A stretch of DNA of 64,000 bases, from positions 1,178,001 to 1,242,000 of the forward strand of contig JAPVLO010000146.1 of NCBI GenBank assembly GCA_027257055.1, read 5' to 3'. The notes under the pieces were generated by a model, which saw only the letters and a list, made by a program, of their open reading frames with translations, was not told where the DNA came from and made no database searches. Both the position numbers and the translations under genes were made by a program. The DNA comes from Cephalopachus bancanus (taxonomy: Eukaryota; Chordata; Mammalia; Primates; Tarsiidae). This document shows positions 62,735 to 64,000 of this stretch, in pieces; within the stretch, counting starts at the first letter, position 1, and every line of letters starts with the position of its first letter.

Positions 62735-63018
62735 GTCAGGGTTCCATTCTGTCACCCAGAATGGAGTGCAGTAGCACATTCACAGCTCACCACAGCCTTA
62801 ATTTCTGGGTTCAGGAGATCCTCCTGCTTTAGCTTCTTGGGTAGCTGGAACTATAGGTGTGCATCACCACACTCAGCTAATTTTCCTATTTTTTTTGTAG
62901 AGTTGGGGGTCTTGCTATGTTGCCCAGACTGGTCTCAAATTCTTGGGTTTAAGTGAGCCTCTCGTCTTGCCCTCCCCAAATGCTGGGATTACAGGTGTGA
63001 GTCACTGCTGCCAGCCAG
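62735..63018 (-). mobile_element. Alu dimer inserted in old L1, antisense
   Basis: GAGTCAGGGTTCCATTCTGTC through GTGAGTCACTGCTGCCAGCC. Both arms present; diverged. Confidence 0.92.
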
Positions 63019-64000
63019 ATGGTTTTTTTATTTTAAATCATGAATGGGTTTGCATTTTGAAGTGCTTTTTCTACAGTTATTGAAATTATTATGTAATTAT
63101 CCTCCCTTATTCTACTAATATTGCTAATTATATTGTTTTAGTTTTAAATATTAAACCAACTTTGCATTTCTGGGTTAAACCCCACTTGATTTTCTATGAT
63201 TCTGAAAAGGATTTTTTTTTTTTTTTTTTTTGCATCTATGTTCATGTGAAATATTGTATAATTTTCTTTTATTGAACTGTCCTTTGCAGGTTGGAGATTA
63301 GGATTATTCTGACCTCATAAAATCAGTTAGGAATTTCTTTATTTCTATTTTATGAACAATTGGTGTGAGATTGGTGTTATTTCTCTCTTCAATATTTGAT
63401 AGAACTTACCAGCAAAACCATCTGGACATAAAGTTTTCTTTTTTTTTTTGAGTTGGAGTCTCACTCTGTTGCCCAGACTGGAGTGCAGTGGCCGCTCCCG
63501 GCCACCGCAGCCTCGACCTGCCGGGCTCTGGCGATCCTTCCTCCTCAGCCTTCCAAGTAGCCAGAATTACAGGCATGCACTACCACGCCCGTCTGATTTT
63601 TTGATTTATTGTAGAGATGAGGTCTCGTAAAGTTTTCTTTATGTGAAAGTTTTTATTAAGAATTCAATTCTGTAAGGAAAATAGGGCTATTTAGGTTTTC
63701 TGTTTAATCTTTCTCAGTGCTGTAAGTTTTCATTTAATCTAGGTTAATTAATTTGTTGTTATAAATTTTGTAATATTTACTATCCTTTTAATCTCTATGA
63801 TATCAATAGTAATAACCTTTTTGAAATTTTGATATTGGTATTTTATAATATGTGATCTTTTAATCATTTGCTTATCAGTTTTCCTTAGAAGTATAGCATC
63901 TTTTTTCTTTAGATGTTGTTAATTTTCTCTTGTTTTTAACCATGTCACTGATTGCTATTCCTATCTTAATTATTGCCTTTCTTCTACTTACTAGAATCTA
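63019..64000 (-). mobile_element. Old L1 ORF2, antisense (second part, runs off the window)
   Basis: Minus-strand ORF2 text resumes: TGGGTTTGCATTTTGAAG, CAACTTTGCATTTCTGGG, CTTCAATATTTGATAGAAC, ACCAGCAAAACCATCTGGAC. It is interrupted by the Alu at 63442-63627. Confidence 0.75.
63442..63627 (-). mobile_element. 5'-truncated young Alu with target duplication, antisense
   Basis: T-run, then GAGTTGGAGTCTCACTCTG, right arm, truncated at GATGAGGTCTCG. TAAAGTTTTCTTT flanks it exactly on both sides (63429-63441 and 63628-63640). Confidence 0.95.

Overview
This is a stretch of primate nuclear DNA lying inside one large gene, RIMS2 (the presynaptic scaffold RIM2), read on the + strand. Two things anchor that call. 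A 311-nt internal exon at 13362-13672 encodes the end of the RIM2 zinc finger and the linker after it. A coding first exon at 54809-54930 encodes the alternative N-terminus used by the shorter RIM2 (beta-type) isoforms. Both exons stop after the second base of an arginine codon (AG|GT), so both can splice in frame to the same downstream exon, which lies outside the window. Everything else is intron: about 41 kb between the two exons, plus flanks.

Organism: a primate, because many dimeric Alu elements are present. It is probably not human or another monkey or ape. The youngest Alus have an unusual consensus (middle A-rich block reading ACAATAAATCAAAAA, 3' end reading GAGACTCCAACTCAAA), and the RIMS2 exon differs from human RIM2, as I remember it, at about six residues. 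The Alus also lack the lemur/galago-type right arm, so a tarsier is my best guess. That is inference.

Layout. 1-2.7 kb: antisense L1 sequence with an LTR inserted. 2.7-13.3 kb: mostly unique intron with Alus, L2, MER5A, and a Tigger-type element split by a solo LTR; at 12.1-12.8 kb two Alus sit back to back at one target site. 13.4 kb: RIMS2 exon. 14.7-24 kb: Alus, an old L1 3' end with a perfect 45-bp duplication, and a 2-kb 5'-truncated young L1 (20.1-22.1 kb). 24.4-36 kb: mostly antisense L1M, L2, a MER1 hAT element with perfect target duplications, and an MLT1-like LTR. 37-43 kb: Alu, a hAT element containing an LTR, microsatellites and L2. 46.4-50 kb: a nearly full-length processed pseudogene of PDE8A with a GC-rich head and an Alu in its middle. 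50.4-59.8 kb: unusually free of recognisable young repeats and containing the alternative first exon. 60.3-64 kb: antisense L1M with Alus.

Functionally, only RIMS2 is a live protein-coding gene here. The window captures the point where the gene switches from the long form, with its Rab3/Munc13-binding zinc-finger N-terminus, to a form that starts at an internal promoter and lacks that domain. I found no operon, CRISPR array, tRNA/rRNA gene or clearly novel system. The less ordinary items are the alternative promoter region, the PDE8A retrocopy, an open exon-like segment on the opposite strand at 44.6 kb, and several recent local duplications.
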